DNA of 64,000 nucleotides from Uruburuella testudinis (GCF_022870865.1 NZ_CP091508.1:372001-436000); one strand, 5' to 3'. Positions 53,349-62,956 are shown, counted from the stretch's first letter. Notes: a model not told the origin generated them from the letters alone. Numbers and translations: made by a program.

Positions 53349-56300
53349 ATGAATTACCGTCTGGGTTTTGATTTGGGTTATACATCATTGGGTTGGGCTT
53401 GCATTTTGCTGGATAATGATGATCAACCATGTGAGGTACACGATTTCGGTGCGCGTATTTTCCCGTCCGGGCGGGATGCTAAAAGCAAACAACCTACATC
53501 AGTAGAGCGCCGTAAGAAAAGGGGCGCGCGCCGCAATCGTGACCGTTATTTGGCAAGGCGGTCGCGTTTGCTCGCCCAAATGATAGCGTTTGGTTTGCAA
53601 CCTGAAAATCAATCAGAGCGGCGTGAGTTGGCCAAGCAAGAGCCGTTGGCGTTGCGGGCAAAAGGTATCAGCGAGCAATTAACGCCGTTTGAGCTGGGAC
53701 GGGCGTTGTTCCATTTAAATCAGCGGCGAGGTTTTCAATCGAATCGAATTGCTAAACGACAAGGTGGGGAAGATGAAGCTGGTTTGAAAAAAGGCATTCA
53801 TGCATTGGAAGGCCGTCTGCAAGAGAGCCGGCAGACTCTAGGCCAATATCTGTATGCCCGATTGGAAAAAAACCTTAATACCCGCTTGAGTAAGGAAGAG
53901 ACTGATGAACGCTGGACTTCGCGCCAAATGTATCGGGATGAGTTTGAACGCTTGATGAAAACACAACAGATTTATCATCCGACATTGCTGGCGGATGACG
54001 TGGTTGCTGCTTTACGCGAGACTATTTTCTATCAACGTCCGCTCAAGATAAAAGAAGCCGGATTTTGCGCATTGTTGGACGGGAAAAGGCGGGCCCGCTT
54101 GGCGTATCCGCAAATGCAGCGGTTTCGCATTTATCAGGAAGTTAATAATCTGGATACGGTAAAAGAAACAGCGGATACACCGGAAATTACACCGGAAATG
54201 CGACAGCAGTTGGTTCAATATCTGTGTGAAGATTTTTCCAAGTTGCGAAAAGACGGCGTATTAAGTTGGCATGCTATTCAAAAGATTATCGGCATTAAAG
54301 GTGTGAAATTCAATTTGGATGCCTTGGGACGTGGCGGACTGCAAGCGGACACTACCTCCCGGGCTATGATGACGGCGGCTCCTGATTGGTGGCCGACTTT
54401 GGATGATACGCAACAACGGGATGTTGTAGATGCTGTGATGAGCGCACAAACCGATACCGATCTGCAGCAACGGCTTAAGGTGAAATTTGATGCACTTCCG
54501 GAAAGAATTTCTGCGGCATTGGCAAAAGTCAGTTTGCCTGAAGGTTATGGCCGTATATCGATTGATGCGGCTGAATTACTGTTGCCGCCTTTGAGCGAAG
54601 GCAAGGTTTATAGTGATGCCTGCCGGTCAGTGGGTATCAATCACAGTGATGATTATGATGGTCTGCTTTATACTCAAGGCGATCTGCCTTTTTATGGTGA
54701 GGTATTACAAAAACATGTTGTAGGCGGCATCAGGACAGCACAATATCGTGAAAAGCCTGAAGTTTATTACGGGAAAATCAATAATCCGACCGTGCATATG
54801 GCATTAAATCAATTCCGGCGGGTGCTGAATGAGCTGGTTCAACAATATGGCTGCGCTCCGAAGGAAATTCATTTGGAGCTGGCGCGTGAAACGGCGCTTT
54901 CAGCTAAAGATTTGGCCAAATTGAATCAAGAGCATAGTAATAATCGAAGAAACAATGAAAAAATCAATGAGATCCTGCGGAAATTGAATGTTGCTGAATC
55001 TTATGATAATCGAATGAAGTACCGTCTGTGGGAAGATTTGGATAATGATCCCAGTGGCCGTTGTTGTCCGCTGAGCGGTAAGGTTATCAGCTTGGATTTG
55101 CTGTTTTCATCACAAATTGAAGTGGAGCACATTATTCCTTTCTCGCGCAGCTTTGATGATTCACGCAACAATAAAATGGTTTGTTTCAAGTTGGACAATG
55201 TTTTGAAAGGAGATGACACTCCTTATGAGGCATTCGGACAGTCGGATAAGTGGCCTGATATTTTGGCACGTGCCAAAAAAATGTCACCTGATGTGCACAA
55301 AGGCGGTAAAAATGCCAGCGGGTTTCGTGTAAACAAATTTTGGCGTTTTCTGCCTGATGCAATGGAACAATTGCAAGGTGATGCTGAAAGTTTTTTGGCA
55401 CGGCAATTGAACGATACCAAATATATGACACGTGTGGCACGGCGTTATGCCGAATATGTTGCCGGTAAAAACCATGTTTTGGCGATTAAAGGCAAATTTA
55501 CTGCTGATTTACGTCATCACTGGGGGCTGGACGAATTAACCGGCAATTTAGTGGAAGGCCGTTTTCAAAAAGACCGCAGTAATCATCACCATCACGCTAT
55601 TGATGCAATTGTGATTGCCTTGAGTAGCCCAAGCATGATTCAAAAATTAGCGCAAGCCAATAAGCGTGCATACAAGCAGGAGGCAGATAAGATGGATTTG
55701 GACGTACCATTACCGTTTCCTGATTTTTCGGTAGCGGAGATCAAAGCACGTTTGCAGACCTTGGTGATTTCGCATAAGCAGAATCATAAAAGCCCGGAGC
55801 AGGCGCGAGCGCATGGCGGCAGTATCGGCCAGTTGCATGAAGACACCAATTATGGGCACATTCATGACAATATTTATGCGACTCGAAAGGATTTGCTGGC
55901 TGATAAATTCTCTAGCCGGAAAGATATTGATGAAATTGCCAGTCGAACAATCCGTGAAGCAGTGATGGCACTGTTTGAACCTTATGCTGATGAAAAAGGC
56001 AAGCTGAAAGACAGCAATAAGACGGCATACCATCAGGGTTTGGAAGCATTTAAACAGCAATATGGTGTGAAAAAAGTGCGCATTCACCAAGCCAAGAACG
56101 GACTCATTCCCATTTGTGATTCAGATGGCCATGCTTACCGTTATGTAATAGGCGGTAATAATTTTTGTGCAGAAATTTGGATGCCAACTAAAGGTAAAAA
56201 AGCAGGGAAGTGGCAGTGTGAAATTATCCGCAATTTTGATATCAACCAGAAAAACTTCCTGCCCAAGTGGCGGCAGGAAAATCCAACTGCTATGAAAATT

Positions 56301-56552
56301 ATGCGTTTACAAATTAATGATATGGTTGCTTTGGATCGAGATGGCAAGCGGGTCATTTGCAGGGTGCAGAAAATGAATGTGAGGGGGCAGGTTATTTTAC
56401 GGCATCACAATGACAGTGAAACAAAAGACAGTACGGGGATTTCCACTTCAGCCGGAACACTGCAATCCCAAAATGCCCGTAAACTGTTTGTTTCCCCAAG
56501 TGGGAGAGTATATGACCCCGGCCGGGCAAAGCAGCCCAAACAGAAAGGCTAG
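53349..56552 (+). CDS. cas9: CRISPR-associated endonuclease Cas9, type II-C
   Basis: A protein of 1067 residues from the ATG at 53349 (AAGGGAG 10 nt upstream; an ATG at 53340 is too close to it). RuvC-I FDLGYTSLGW with D8; arginine-rich bridge helix (about 54-82); RuvC-II IHLELARE with E510; HNH VEHIIPFSRSFDDSRNNK with H594; RuvC-III HHAIDA with H748/H749 and D752; then WED and PAM-interacting regions. All catalytic residues are present. The size fits compact II-C enzymes. It cuts DNA guided by crRNA:tracrRNA. GC is lower than in neighbouring core genes, pointing to transfer. Confidence 0.97.
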   Translation: MNYRLGFDLGYTSLGWACILLDNDDQPCEVHDFGARIFPSGRDAKSKQPTSVERRKKRGARRNRDRYLARRSRLLAQMIAFGLQPENQSERRELAKQEPLALRAKGISEQLTPFELGRALFHLNQRRGFQSNRIAKRQGGEDEAGLKKGIHALEGRLQESRQTLGQYLYARLEKNLNTRLSKEETDERWTSRQMYRDEFERLMKTQQIYHPTLLADDVVAALRETIFYQRPLKIKEAGFCALLDGKRRARLAYPQMQRFRIYQEVNNLDTVKETADTPEITPEMRQQLVQYLCEDFSKLRKDGVLSWHAIQKIIGIKGVKFNLDALGRGGLQADTTSRAMMTAAPDWWPTLDDTQQRDVVDAVMSAQTDTDLQQRLKVKFDALPERISAALAKVSLPEGYGRISIDAAELLLPPLSEGKVYSDACRSVGINHSDDYDGLLYTQGDLPFYGEVLQKHVVGGIRTAQYREKPEVYYGKINNPTVHMALNQFRRVLNELVQQYGCAPKEIHLELARETALSAKDLAKLNQEHSNNRRNNEKINEILRKLNVAESYDNRMKYRLWEDLDNDPSGRCCPLSGKVISLDLLFSSQIEVEHIIPFSRSFDDSRNNKMVCFKLDNVLKGDDTPYEAFGQSDKWPDILARAKKMSPDVHKGGKNASGFRVNKFWRFLPDAMEQLQGDAESFLARQLNDTKYMTRVARRYAEYVAGKNHVLAIKGKFTADLRHHWGLDELTGNLVEGRFQKDRSNHHHHAIDAIVIALSSPSMIQKLAQANKRAYKQEADKMDLDVPLPFPDFSVAEIKARLQTLVISHKQNHKSPEQARAHGGSIGQLHEDTNYGHIHDNIYATRKDLLADKFSSRKDIDEIASRTIREAVMALFEPYADEKGKLKDSNKTAYHQGLEAFKQQYGVKKVRIHQAKNGLIPICDSDGHAYRYVIGGNNFCAEIWMPTKGKKAGKWQCEIIRNFDINQKNFLPKWRQENPTAMKIMRLQINDMVALDRDGKRVICRVQKMNVRGQVILRHHNDSETKDSTGISTSAGTLQSQNARKLFVSPSGRVYDPGRAKQPKQKG

Positions 56553-56554
56553 CT

Positions 56555-57448
56555 ATGTCTGTTGTGGAAATCAGCGAACAAAGTGTTTATTTGCATACTG
56601 AGAGAGGCTTCCTGCTGTTAGCAAAAGGACAGCAGGAAGTTTCCAGAATTGATTTGGACCACATCACAGCCATTATCGCTAAAGCTCATGGGCTGACTTA
56701 CTCTCACAATCTTTTAGTCAAACTGTCAGAGCGGAATATTCCTTTGGTGTTAACCGACAGCAGTTTTATGCCGGTCAGCATTATACAGCCAGTGGCTGTC
56801 CATCATGCACCAGTGCCAGTGTTGGCTGCACAAATAGCAGCCACAAACGGTCAAAATAATCTTTTGTGGCAGAAAATTATTCAGGCAAAAATCAAAATGC
56901 AGGCGGCTGTATTGAATGAAATCGGTCTGCCCGATCATGATTTACTTGATCTGAGGGCAAAGGTTTCATCGGGTGACCGTAGCAATGTAGAAGCTCAAGC
57001 TGCGAGAAAATACTGGGTTTTATTGTTTGGCCAAGCTTTTCGCCGTCATCAATATGGCGAACAGCCAAATAGCTTGCTAAATTACGGCTATACAATACTT
57101 CGCAGCACTCTGGCACGAGAAATTTGTGCCGCCGGCCTGCACCCTGCGATAGGCATACATCATAAACACCGGCACAATGCTTTTTGCCTTGCTGATGATT
57201 TAATTGAGCCATTCCGTCCTTTAGTTGATTACACTGTCTATCAGCTTGTGCAGAATGGGCATGAAGATTTGTGTGCACACAGCAAGAAAATCTTGGTAGA
57301 TGTATTAGAACGGCTATTAAGGGTCGATACGCGCTGGCAAACGGTTGCCAATAGTATGCAAATACTGTCGCAGAGCTTGGCAAAAAGTTATTTGAACAAT
57401 AACCAAGCTTTGAAATTACCTAAATCTATGCTAAAGCGTTTTATATAG
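56555..57448 (+). CDS. cas1: CRISPR-associated endonuclease Cas1
   Basis: The protein has 297 residues and starts 2 bp after the cas9 stop. An N-terminal beta domain and a helical catalytic domain with E146 (NVEAQAARKYW), histidines in IHHKHRHNAF (201-210) and D214/D215 form the metal site. Cas1 with Cas2 integrates new spacers. Sequence type matches subtype II-C Cas1. Confidence 0.96.
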   Translation: MSVVEISEQSVYLHTERGFLLLAKGQQEVSRIDLDHITAIIAKAHGLTYSHNLLVKLSERNIPLVLTDSSFMPVSIIQPVAVHHAPVPVLAAQIAATNGQNNLLWQKIIQAKIKMQAAVLNEIGLPDHDLLDLRAKVSSGDRSNVEAQAARKYWVLLFGQAFRRHQYGEQPNSLLNYGYTILRSTLAREICAAGLHPAIGIHHKHRHNAFCLADDLIEPFRPLVDYTVYQLVQNGHEDLCAHSKKILVDVLERLLRVDTRWQTVANSMQILSQSLAKSYLNNNQALKLPKSMLKRFI

Positions 57449-57475
57449 CGCTTTACAAATTTTAATTGTTTGCTT

Positions 57476-57802
57476 ATGAAACATTCAGGATACCGAACAA
57501 TGTGGCTTGTTGTGATGTTTGATTTGCCTACGCTGGATGAGGCAGACCGCCAGAGAGCGAACCGGTTTAGAAATTTCTTGAAAGACAACGGCTTTCAAAT
57601 GTCGCAATTGTCAGTTTATTTCAAATATATTGGTGTTCGTGAAAATTCGCCTAAAATCATTAAGTTGATCGAAGACAATACACCTGTTGGGAAAGTGAGC
57701 ATTCTGTTTTTTACTGATAAACAGTTTGCCGATATTATTTGTATTCACAATAACCAAATTGAGAGGATGCCGGATAAACCCGATCAGCTTTTATTGTTTT
57801 GA
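57476..57802 (+). CDS. cas2: CRISPR-associated protein Cas2
   Basis: The protein has 108 residues from the ATG at 57476, 27 bp after cas1. A ferredoxin-like fold with the conserved aspartate D16 in LVVMFDLPTL, then MSQLSVYFKY. It bridges two Cas1 dimers during spacer integration. No csn2 or cas4 is present, which fixes the subtype as II-C. Confidence 0.95.
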   Translation: MKHSGYRTMWLVVMFDLPTLDEADRQRANRFRNFLKDNGFQMSQLSVYFKYIGVRENSPKIIKLIEDNTPVGKVSILFFTDKQFADIICIHNNQIERMPDKPDQLLLF

Positions 57803-57821
57803 TATTTTTGAGATAAAGAAA

Positions 57822-57859
57822 AAGCGATAACTATCTGTAATGTTGATAGTTTATCGCTT
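57822..57859 (-). terminator. Terminator of array transcripts / leader-side hairpin between cas2 and the array
   Basis: AAGCGATAA-CTATC (57822-57835) pairs with GATAGTTTATCGCTT (57845-57859), one-base bulge, 9-nt loop. On the minus strand the stem is followed by TTTTTCTTT, so crRNA transcription coming from the array should stop here, before running antisense into cas2. It ends 2 bp before the first repeat. Confidence 0.8.
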
Positions 57860-57861
57860 CT

Positions 57862-60800
57862 ATTGTACTTTAAAAGAGATTGGCTTAGAACCGCAACTGG
57901 AATGCCTAGCATACCAATAGCCGCCAAATTGTACTTTAAAAGAGATTGGCTTAGAACCGCAACTTATGCTAGAATCTATGCTTTCCCACCCTCATTGTAC
58001 TTTAAAAGAGATTGGCTTAGAACCGCAACATCCCCCTGCTGGGGATATTTTCAATTAATATTGTACTTTAAAAGAGATTGGCTTAGAACCGCAACAGGCG
58101 GATGTTTGATAGCGTTCGGGCTGGTATTGTACTTTAAAAGAGATTGGCTTAGAACCGCAACCCAGCCTGGTTATCACACCGAAAGAAACCAATTGTACTT
58201 TAAAAGAGATTGGCTTAGAACCGCAACAGGGACGATGGTAGACGTGTTGAACTCTGCATTGTACTTTAAAAGAGATTGGCTTAGAACCGCAACGAACGGG
58301 GTGACGTGATGAATGCGCGCCAGATTGTACTTTAAAAGAGATTGGCTTAGAACCGCAACTTCTGGTTTTCCTTCTTGATTTGTGTATGGATTGTACTTTA
58401 AAAGAGATTGGCTTAGAACCGCAACTGAGGGGGCAGGCGCATGACATTCGCACCAATTGTACTTTAAAAGAGATTGGCTTAGAACCGCAACTGAGTAATT
58501 TTACTTAACCCTACTGTTCAGATTGTACTTTAAAAGAGATTGGCTTAGAACCGCAACCATACGCCCGTTGATGCATCATAGCCACGTATTGTACTTTAAA
58601 AGAGATTGGCTTAGAACCGCAACTATATGTAAACATTAATGCCCATACTATATATTGTACTTTAAAAGAGATTGGCTTAGAACCGCAACTACTGTCAGTA
58701 AGCGACTGGTAGTTGAGGAATTGTACTTTAAAAGAGATTGGCTTAGAACCGCAACCTCGGAGGTAGCTTAAAAAACCATTGGAGCATTGTACTTTAAAAG
58801 AGATTGGCTTAGAACCGCAACCTCGGAGGTAGCTTAAAAAACCATTGGAGCATTGTACTTTAAAAGAGATTGGCTTAGAACCGCAACAAACGGCTCTGTT
58901 CTTATAGTTGATGAAGCATTGTACTTTAAAAGAGATTGGCTTAGAACCGCAACTTCGAAGAACGGGAAAAACCCAAAGCCGAAATTGTACTTTAAAAGAG
59001 ATTGGCTTAGAACCGCAACGGTATCGGTAGTATTCACACCAATAAGCTTATTGTACTTTAAAAGAGATTGGCTTAGAACCGCAACTACAAAACCAACATG
59101 CCTAAACACGTTGGTATTGTACTTTAAAAGAGATTGGCTTAGAACCGCAACTAAATGCCCCTAAAAGAACAAAAGCATTGCATTGTACTTTAAAAGAGAT
59201 TGGCTTAGAACCGCAACGTTGCTTCATAATAAGTACCAATGGTATGAATTGTACTTTAAAAGAGATTGGCTTAGAACCGCAACCTCAGCCTCAGGCGACA
59301 AGTGCAAGGTGATATTGTACTTTAAAAGAGATTGGCTTAGAACCGCAACGCTGTTCTTCACCGGAAGACATTAAGCCCAATTGTACTTTAAAAGAGATTG
59401 GCTTAGAACCGCAACACCTCTAGACATATTCAGCACAACAGGCGTATTGTACTTTAAAAGAGATTGGCTTAGAACCGCAACCAATGACTGGTTTTACCGC
59501 AAGCACAGGGCATTGTACTTTAAAAGAGATTGGCTTAGAACCGCAACGATGGTTCAGTAACAACAACAGTCATTCCCATTGTACTTTAAAAGAGATTGGC
59601 TTAGAACCGCAACCATCGGGTGACCCAATACCTTCTTATCTCCATTGTACTTTAAAAGAGATTGGCTTAGAACCGCAACTAAGCGCAAATGTACCTGCTG
59701 CCACCCCGCATTGTACTTTAAAAGAGATTGGCTTAGAACCGCAACTATATTTTACCGATACCTGTTTCCAGCCAAATTGTACTTTAAAAGAGATTGGCTT
59801 AGAACCGCAACAATTCAGGGCAAGGGCGGCATTGGTAAATCATTGTACTTTAAAAGAGATTGGCTTAGAACCGCAACTAATTTAATGGAGAGTGTCCGTT
59901 TCGCCGTATTGTACTTTAAAAGAGATTGGCTTAGAACCGCAACGGTGTTGTTATGAAGGACAACACAATAGCCATTGTACTTTAAAAGAGATTGGCTTAG
60001 AACCGCAACTGCTTATGCGCGCATGTCGCTGGCTCAAGAATTGTACTTTAAAAGAGATTGGCTTAGAACCGCAACCAAGCGCAATGAAACATGGTGGTAC
60101 TCGTTATTGTACTTTAAAAGAGATTGGCTTAGAACCGCAACAGATAACCGACAATATCGAAGCTGGGAAATATTGTACTTTAAAAGAGATTGGCTTAGAA
60201 CCGCAACATCTTGTTTGTTCTGGTTTGCCGTCTTGATATTGTACTTTAAAAGAGATTGGCTTAGAACCGCAACCTCTAATAGTTCGTGGAGATGAAATGG
60301 CCCATTGTACTTTAAAAGAGATTGGCTTAGAACCGCAACAAGACAAACCAACTGCTGTTCTGCAACCTAATTGTACTTTAAAAGAGATTGGCTTAGAACC
60401 GCAACTGTGACGGCTACCGGGTGGCTGCGGTCTTTATTGTACTTTAAAAGAGATTAGCTTAGAACCGCAACCGTACTGGTGCGCTACAGCTATTGCATGA
60501 GATTGTACTTTAAAAGAGATTGGCTTAGAACCGCAACATATGCTTGCGCGCTTCCGCGAGCCATGCATTGTACTTTAAAAGAGATTGGCTTAGAACCGCA
60601 ACTGTGACGGCTACCGGGTGGCTGCGGTCTTTATTGTACTTTAAAAGAGATTGGCTTAGAACCGCAACTTTCCGTTCCTGCGTTTCCGGATAAATCCGAT
60701 TGTACTTTAAAAGAGATTGGCTTAGAACCGCAACCTATGACCGTGCGTTCAACGCGGCCTTGGCATTGTACTTTAAAAGAGATTGGCTTAGAACCGCAAC

Positions 60801-60932
60801 TTTATCCCACTCCGTTATCATTTTCGGGCAATTGTACTTTAAAAGAGATTGGCTTAGAACCGCAACTACACACCCTTATCATCCCAAGCAGTGGCGATTG
60901 TACTTTAAAAGAGATCGGCTTAGAACGGCAAC
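57862..60932 (-). CRISPR. CRISPR array, 47 repeats of 36 bp, 46 spacers (type II-C)
   Basis: The repeat (plus strand) starts ATTGTACTTTAAAAGAGATT and ends GGCTTAGAACCGCAAC. Repeats begin every 66 bp from 57862; all spacers are 30 nt except spacer 41 (29 nt, 60538-60566). The tracrRNA anti-repeat shows that the crRNA strand is minus. In that sense every repeat ends AGTACAAT, giving a -10 box TACAAT with a weak TTCTAA 17 nt upstream. Spacers 14 and 15 are identical, as are 39 and 42. Repeat 40 (60436) has one change and the terminal repeat 47 (60897) two, so the distal end is probably the oldest. Confidence 0.98.
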
Positions 60933-61142
60933 AAGATGCGCTGGTGGGCGGTACTATGAAGGTTATAATTCAGAAAGTTTGATTAGATTTAAAGTAATAT
61001 GCCTTCGGAAAATAATATTTATAGATTCGGCAACTTTCATTCTAAATATTCCTTGTGAATTTTATTTTCAAAAAATTTTTTATTTAAAAGATACGGTTGC
61101 TTCATTTTCTTTTCTTTTCTATAAAATAACGCGGATATAGCT
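60933..61142 (+). other. AT-rich region between array and UDG-like gene
   Basis: No gene. It ends with a good promoter for the next gene: TTGCTT (61097-61102), 17 nt, TATAAA (61120-61125), with a C/T-rich spacer. There is no DUS and no further repeat-like sequence after repeat 47. Confidence 0.6.
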
Positions 61143-61742
61143 ATGGCTGATTTTCCCACCGAAACCCACCCCTTACTTCCATTCACTCCGCCCAATGCCA
61201 AGCTGTTGATGCTTGGCTCGTTTCCACCGCCGCGTGTGCGTTGGAAGATGGATTTTTATTATCCGAATTTCCAAAACGATATGTGGCGGATTTTCGGGCT
61301 GGTGTTTTTTGATGACAAAGATTATTTTGTCGAGGCGGGCGGTAAGGCGTTTAAGGAGCGGCTTATTCGGGATTTTCTCAACGAAAAAGGCATTGCCATC
61401 AGCGATACGGCATATAAAATCAAGCGCTTGCAAGGCAATGCGGCGGATAAATTTTTGCAGATTGTCGAGCCGGTGGATTTGGCGGCTTTGCTGGCACAGA
61501 TGCCGCGTTGCAATACGCTGATGACTACGGGCGAGTTGGCGACGGATACTTTGTTGCAATTGATGCCGTCTGAAACGGTGAAGCCTGCGATTGGCGCTTT
61601 CAGTAAAGCGCAGTTTGCGGGGCGGTGTTTGAGGCTGTATCGGTTGCCGTCGTCGTCGCGGGCGTATCCGTTGGCGTTGGCGAAAAAGGCTGAGGCGTAT
61701 GCGGGTTTTTTTCGGGAAATCGGTTTGCTTGAGGCCGTCTGA
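61143..61742 (+). CDS. Uracil-DNA glycosylase superfamily protein
   Basis: The protein has 199 residues. LLMLGSFPPP (21-30) and FYYPNFQNDMWRIFG (38-52) match the G/U mismatch-type uracil-DNA glycosylase superfamily, with a later TTGELATDTL strand and PSSSRAYPLALAKKAEAY where the DNA-intercalation loop is expected. It probably removes a damaged or mismatched base, or is an inactive relative. It is outside the CRISPR operon, with its own promoter and terminator. Confidence 0.82.
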   Translation: MADFPTETHPLLPFTPPNAKLLMLGSFPPPRVRWKMDFYYPNFQNDMWRIFGLVFFDDKDYFVEAGGKAFKERLIRDFLNEKGIAISDTAYKIKRLQGNAADKFLQIVEPVDLAALLAQMPRCNTLMTTGELATDTLLQLMPSETVKPAIGAFSKAQFAGRCLRLYRLPSSSRAYPLALAKKAEAYAGFFREIGLLEAV

Positions 61743-61754
61743 AGGTTGGGTATG

Positions 61755-61801
61755 CCCAATAAAAACGCACCATGTTGATTGCATGGTGCGTTTTTATTGG
61801 G
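61755..61801. terminator. Strong terminator after the UDG-like gene
   Basis: CCCAATAAAAACGCACCATG is mirrored by CATGGTGCGTTTTTATTGGG around a 7-nt loop; the long T-run works on both strands. Confidence 0.9.
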
Positions 61802-61816
61802 TTGTTTGATGCGGTT

Positions 61817-61886
61817 ATATCCATTTACAAAAGTAAGCGAACAAGGCGGCGAGCCAACGCGGTTAGGTTATTCGTGTGCAAGGGTA
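61817..61886. repeat. Family B (Correia-like) repeat, shortened (70 bp)
   Basis: Left end ATATCCATTTACAAAAGTAAGC, right end TTATTCGTGTGCAAGGGTAT, interior AACAAGGCGGCGAGCCAACG; the central half is missing. Confidence 0.75.
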
Positions 61887-62459
61887 TTATTTGGCAACCC
61901 AATCGCCTTTAATCGGGCGGGCGAAGTAGGCAAGTACGGCAATCATACACACTTCAATCGATACCGACCAATAAACGTGGCCGAGAATTTCGCTCCACAA
62001 TTCGGCGGCGTTGAGGTTCCACAGCCAGCCGGTGGCGCCGTCGGCATAGGCGGGGTTGCGGAAGCCGAGCATCGGAATCAGCAGGCCGTGCATCACGATG
62101 GTGATGACCAGACCGTAAAAAGCGCCGTACCACAGGCGGATTTTCGGCCAGTAAACCGAACCGGCCACGTAAACAAAGGCAAATACGAAGCTGAACAGCC
62201 AATGGTATAAAGTCACCGCGCCGGGTACGGTTACGCCTTGGTAAACGTAATCGAGCGAGTGGGAATTAAAGCCGAGCCAGCCGAGCCAGGCATCGATGTT
62301 GGCGCCCGGCGGCGAAATTTCGCCGGGCATGCGCGGCGGCATGTTGACTTCGGAGCCCCATTTGACTAAGGAGCTGAAAAAACCGCCGATCAGGGTGGTC
62401 CAGATAATGATTTTGCAGTTGATTTGGCGGGCGGAGGCGGGGGGCTTGAGTGTGCTCAT
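61887..62459 (-). CDS. yagU: YagU-family inner-membrane protein (DUF1440)
   Basis: A protein of 190 residues from the ATG at 62459 (CAGGAAACC upstream); the longer frame to 62501 lacks an RBS. Four membrane helices (IIIWTTLIGGFFSSLVKWG; TLYHWLFSFVFAFVYVAGSVYW; GAFYGLVITIVMHGLLIPMLGF; ILGHVYWSVSIEVCMIAVLAYF) and the conserved KWGSEVNMPPRMPGE loop. E. coli YagU contributes to acid resistance. A family B repeat starts right at its 3' end. Confidence 0.9.
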   Translation of the reverse strand: MSTLKPPASARQINCKIIIWTTLIGGFFSSLVKWGSEVNMPPRMPGEISPPGANIDAWLGWLGFNSHSLDYVYQGVTVPGAVTLYHWLFSFVFAFVYVAGSVYWPKIRLWYGAFYGLVITIVMHGLLIPMLGFRNPAYADGATGWLWNLNAAELWSEILGHVYWSVSIEVCMIAVLAYFARPIKGDWVAK

Positions 62460-62699
62460 CAGATGGTTTCCTGTTGGGTTTTGTAAATTTGGTGTCGCCA
62501 TTATTGGGTGGTTTATGCGTTTAGACTTTGATATAAATCAAGTTTCAAAATAAATTGTAATATTATTACAATTCGGGAGTGGTGAAAATAATTTTACTGA
62601 TTTGATATTTAATGATTTTTATCGACAAGCCAATTGTCATGATGATGGTTGCGTTAACATTTATTTGCTTATGGTGTTAAATCAGGTGCGGCTCAAATA

Positions 62700-62736
62700 A
62701 AAGGCCGTCTGAAACGTTGGGGCGTTTCAGACGGCC
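62700..62736. terminator. Inverted DUS hairpin
   Basis: AAGGCCGTCTGAAACG faces CGTTTCAGACGGCCT. It lies in the 62460-63145 gene-free stretch, between the yagU promoter side and two family A copies. Confidence 0.6.
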
Positions 62737-62791
62737 TGAGGCTTATTCACAGCAATAAGCGAACTGCATTTGGTTTCAACTGAGATTTTGC

Positions 62792-62956
62792 TAGGGTGTC
62801 CGGACAATTCAGAATGATTCAGATTTTTTGTGATAAAAGTGCTGATGCCAGGCAAAAAAACGCAGCAAGATTGGGCATCTTGCGAGGCTTTTTAACGCAG
62901 CAGCTGCACTTTCAGGGGCAAAATACACCCATAAATCGACACATCAGGACACCCTA
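62792..62956. mobile_element. Family A repeat, first of a tandem pair (reverse orientation)
   Basis: Begins TAGGGTGTCCGGACAATTCA, ends CATCAGGACACCCTA. Opposite orientation to the copy at 41461. Shares its right-hand TA with the next copy. Confidence 0.85.

Noticed and set aside
57862..60932. Self-targeting spacers against genes in this window
   Set aside because: I looked for obvious matches and saw none, but could not run an exhaustive search, so no claim is made.
57863..61140. Many open frames across the array encoding repeated YFKRDWLRTAT or CTLKEIGLEPQ peptides
   Set aside because: The 66-bp period is divisible by three, so the repeats stay in frame and avoid stops; this is a CRISPR array, not a repeat protein.
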